A stretch of 64,000 nt of DNA from Branchiostoma floridae (lineage: Eukaryota; Chordata; Leptocardii; Amphioxiformes; Branchiostomatidae). Position numbers and translations under genes: made by a program. Each line of letters starts with the position of its first letter. Position 1 is the first letter of the stretch. The stretch lies in assembly GCF_000003815.2 (NCBI RefSeq), contig NC_049985.1, positions 1,453,410-1,517,409 of the forward strand, given 5' to 3'. A model generated the notes under the pieces. It worked only from the letters and a program-made list of their open reading frames with translations. It did not search any database and was not told where the DNA came from. Positions 62,501 through 64,000 of this stretch are shown piece by piece.

Positions 62501-64000
62501 ATCACACTCCTAGTAGAGGTTAGGCCTATGCTTGGTTTGGACGTCTTTTTGGTGTTTTTATGTGTTGTCTATTTTGTCAGGGAAACCTGACAAAATAGCT
62601 CGATAAACATGCATAAAAAGTCGGCAAAAGACCCTCTTCTTTGAGAATTATACTACATTGTATTTTGTAGAGTAGCATAATTGTTGTATACATTGCCATC
62701 TTGTATTACATAAAGTCAAATATTTCTTATTGATGCTCTTTTTAACGGATATTCAATGAAAGAAAGACCGCAATCTTTTGCAAAGAAAATTGAAAACTGT
62801 TAGAAGTTTTAGGTTTTTAGTTTAAAGTGGATAAGCACACAAACATTTCCGGTACGTTTATGTAGGTTAGACATCCCGGTAAATAATATTTAAAGACTTT
62901 TCAATCTCTACAACCTGATTAAAAACGGAGCTCGATATTTACTTCCGGCGTTTCGAGTGATCCTTAGAAGTTAGTAAATTTGACATGTTCAACCTTTTTT
63001 CAGTTATATGTACTTGTTTTGAATTATTCTGTCAGTTCATTCTAGTGACAGTGAAGAAGAGTTATGGATGTCATTCGAAACGTACTGAAGTAAATCTCCG
63101 GGTTTTTTTTCAATATCCAGTTCTAGCGATTGAATTGTCTATAAATATCGTTTGTGTACATTTCATTCCTACATACAGTTCCATTTTCGCGGTTGCTGTC
63201 CGTATGGCCCTTGTCAGAGTATTAGCGGTGACTCTTGCTGTGTTTGATACTTGCATGTGCAAACCAGGGTATCATTCACCATCGATCACCCTCGGAAAAT
63301 TCACACCCTAACGTTTATGCTTTATTCTACAGTCCAGTCGCAGTGCTGTAACGACACCCTGTGCAACAATGCCAGCTTCGTGCCGACCACGGTACCTCCC
63401 ACCACCACGGAGACCACTCTAGTGACAACCCCACCCCAACCTACCTTCCTGCCGACCGAACCAGGACCTACCGTAGACACTACGCTCGAACCGACAGGTA
63501 CAGATGACGTTGGTACTACATTCTTAGCCATGACAGAGCTGTTTACCATAGAAGCGACCGAACCTACTGACGCCACCGATATTGGTACAACACTTCTATC
63601 CATGACTGAATATGACACAACAATAGACCTACAAACCGATGTAGCCACCCCACAAGAAACCCTTATGATGACAGAGCTGTTTACCACAGAAGCGACCGAA
63701 CCTACAGACTCCACCGACATTGGCACAACACTCCTATCCATGACTGAATATGACACCACAATAGATGAACAAACCGATGGAACTACCCAATACGAAACCC
63801 TAGCGATGACCGAGTTCTCTACTATCATGATAGAATCAACCGAAACCACATCGAACACAGAAGAGTACACAGTCGAAGCGACCGAAACGACGCTCGTCAC
63901 AGAGGAACTGGACTTAATGACTACAGACACCGCAGAGCTAGGTCCCACTTTCTTAACCATAACTGAATATGACACCACCATAGAACAGCAAACCGACGGA
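59516..64000 (+). CDS. Ly6/uPAR-domain protein with Thr-rich mucin-like repeats (3' end outside window)
   Basis: Exons 59516-59561, 60028-60170, 62343-62433, 63333 to beyond 64000, all in phase. ATG in aagATGGCGC; signal peptide MALRFVGCLVIALLIGHINA. The mature start LTCYTC leads into a ten-cysteine domain ending QCCNDTLCNN, the Ly6/uPAR (three-finger) signature, split over three exons as in this family. After it comes a Thr/Glu/Pro-rich region (TTVPPTTTETTLVTTPPQP) with 46-residue (138 bp) units such as MTELFTTEATEPTD...DIGTTLLSMTEYDTTI. It is probably an O-glycosylated, GPI-anchored or secreted surface protein; the anchor lies outside the window. No close named homologue is recognised. Confidence 0.85.
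61115..61470. repeat. Inverted repeat pair flanking an assembly gap
   Basis: gtctccatagcagactctct with agggcc (61118-61143) is matched in reverse by ggccatagagagcctgctat with ggaggct (61444-61470). It looks like a TIR element whose centre is unsequenced; hairpins of this type often stall assembly. Confidence 0.6.
61340..61439. other. Assembly gap (100 N)
   Basis: Run of N in the Ly6-mucin intron 60171-62342, inside an inverted repeat. Confidence 1.
61600..61842 (+). mobile_element. 5'-truncated LINE tail
   Basis: SSLDSFKERLQIDVQKLDVTG (read here as SSLDSFKERLQID then VQKLDVTG, ending TAA at 61745) is the usual C-terminal tail of CR1/L2-type reverse transcriptases, preceded in another frame by RRVEYLITTHSGG. 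A GC-rich 3' UTR and gatacagatacag end follow. It is a dead fragment in the Ly6-mucin intron. Confidence 0.65.

Noticed and set aside
63322-63981. 219-codon minus-strand Val/Ser-rich ORF
   Set aside because: Antisense shadow of the Thr-rich repeat of the Ly6-mucin gene.

Overview
The window reads as animal nuclear DNA, most likely from a cephalochordate (amphioxus, Branchiostoma). The basis is a single-exon LRR-Ig receptor of the kind known to be expanded in amphioxus, chordate-type ALG8, APEH and HMMR genes with many short exons, and a very dense load of miniature transposons, tRNA-derived SINEs, CR1/L2-like LINE debris and tandem repeats. Species is inferred, not shown. There are three 100-base N gaps (5505-5604, 47994-48093, 61340-61439).

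Layout. (1) 1-10.0 kb: two ectonucleotide pyrophosphatase/phosphodiesterase (ENPP4/5-like) genes in head-to-head inverted orientation, ENPP-A on the minus strand (exons 5084 to 604, last exon outside the window) and ENPP-B complete on the plus strand (7575-10032). Between them is a cluster of related TIR miniature elements. One of them, just upstream of the ENPP-A start codon, contains a near-identical piece of the 3' end of the LRR-Ig gene that lies 6 kb away. (2) 11.8-14.8 kb, minus: an intronless LRR-Ig-TM receptor whose long cytoplasmic tail has four YENDD/YEIDD motifs and 17 tandem 14-residue units each carrying a YQxL/I tyrosine motif. (3) 16.6-29.5 kb, minus: ALG8 (dolichol-linked oligosaccharide glucosyltransferase), 13 coding exons reconstructed to 524 residues, with a decayed CR1/L2-like LINE and a 1.1 kb minisatellite in its introns. 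(4) 29.5-38.2 kb, plus: APEH (acylaminoacyl-peptidase), sharing a short divergent promoter region with ALG8; seven exons give 712 residues, with a possible zinc-ribbon exon upstream. (5) 40.6-58.0 kb, plus: HMMR/RHAMM, a spindle-associated coiled-coil protein, more than 25 exons. (6) 59.5 kb to the end, plus: the 5' part of a secreted or surface protein with a ten-cysteine Ly6/uPAR domain followed by a Thr-rich mucin-like repeat.

The most striking recurrent pattern is local tandem duplication of short segments (about 48-160 bp) that cover an exon edge with its splice site or stop codon. It is seen in ENPP-A, ENPP-B, ALG8 (donor x3, acceptor x7), APEH (exon start x6, another exon x2, stop region x2) and HMMR (five separate exons, including an 18-copy array of a splice donor). 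The genes look intact despite this, so splicing must choose among many near-identical sites, or some copies are assembly errors.

The genes do not form one pathway. ENPPs hydrolyse extracellular nucleotides or phosphodiesters, the LRR-Ig protein is a candidate tyrosine-signalling receptor, ALG8 acts in N-glycan assembly in the ER, APEH in cytosolic peptide turnover, and HMMR at the mitotic spindle. All exon coordinates come from reading splice consensus, phase and family similarity by eye; no search was run.
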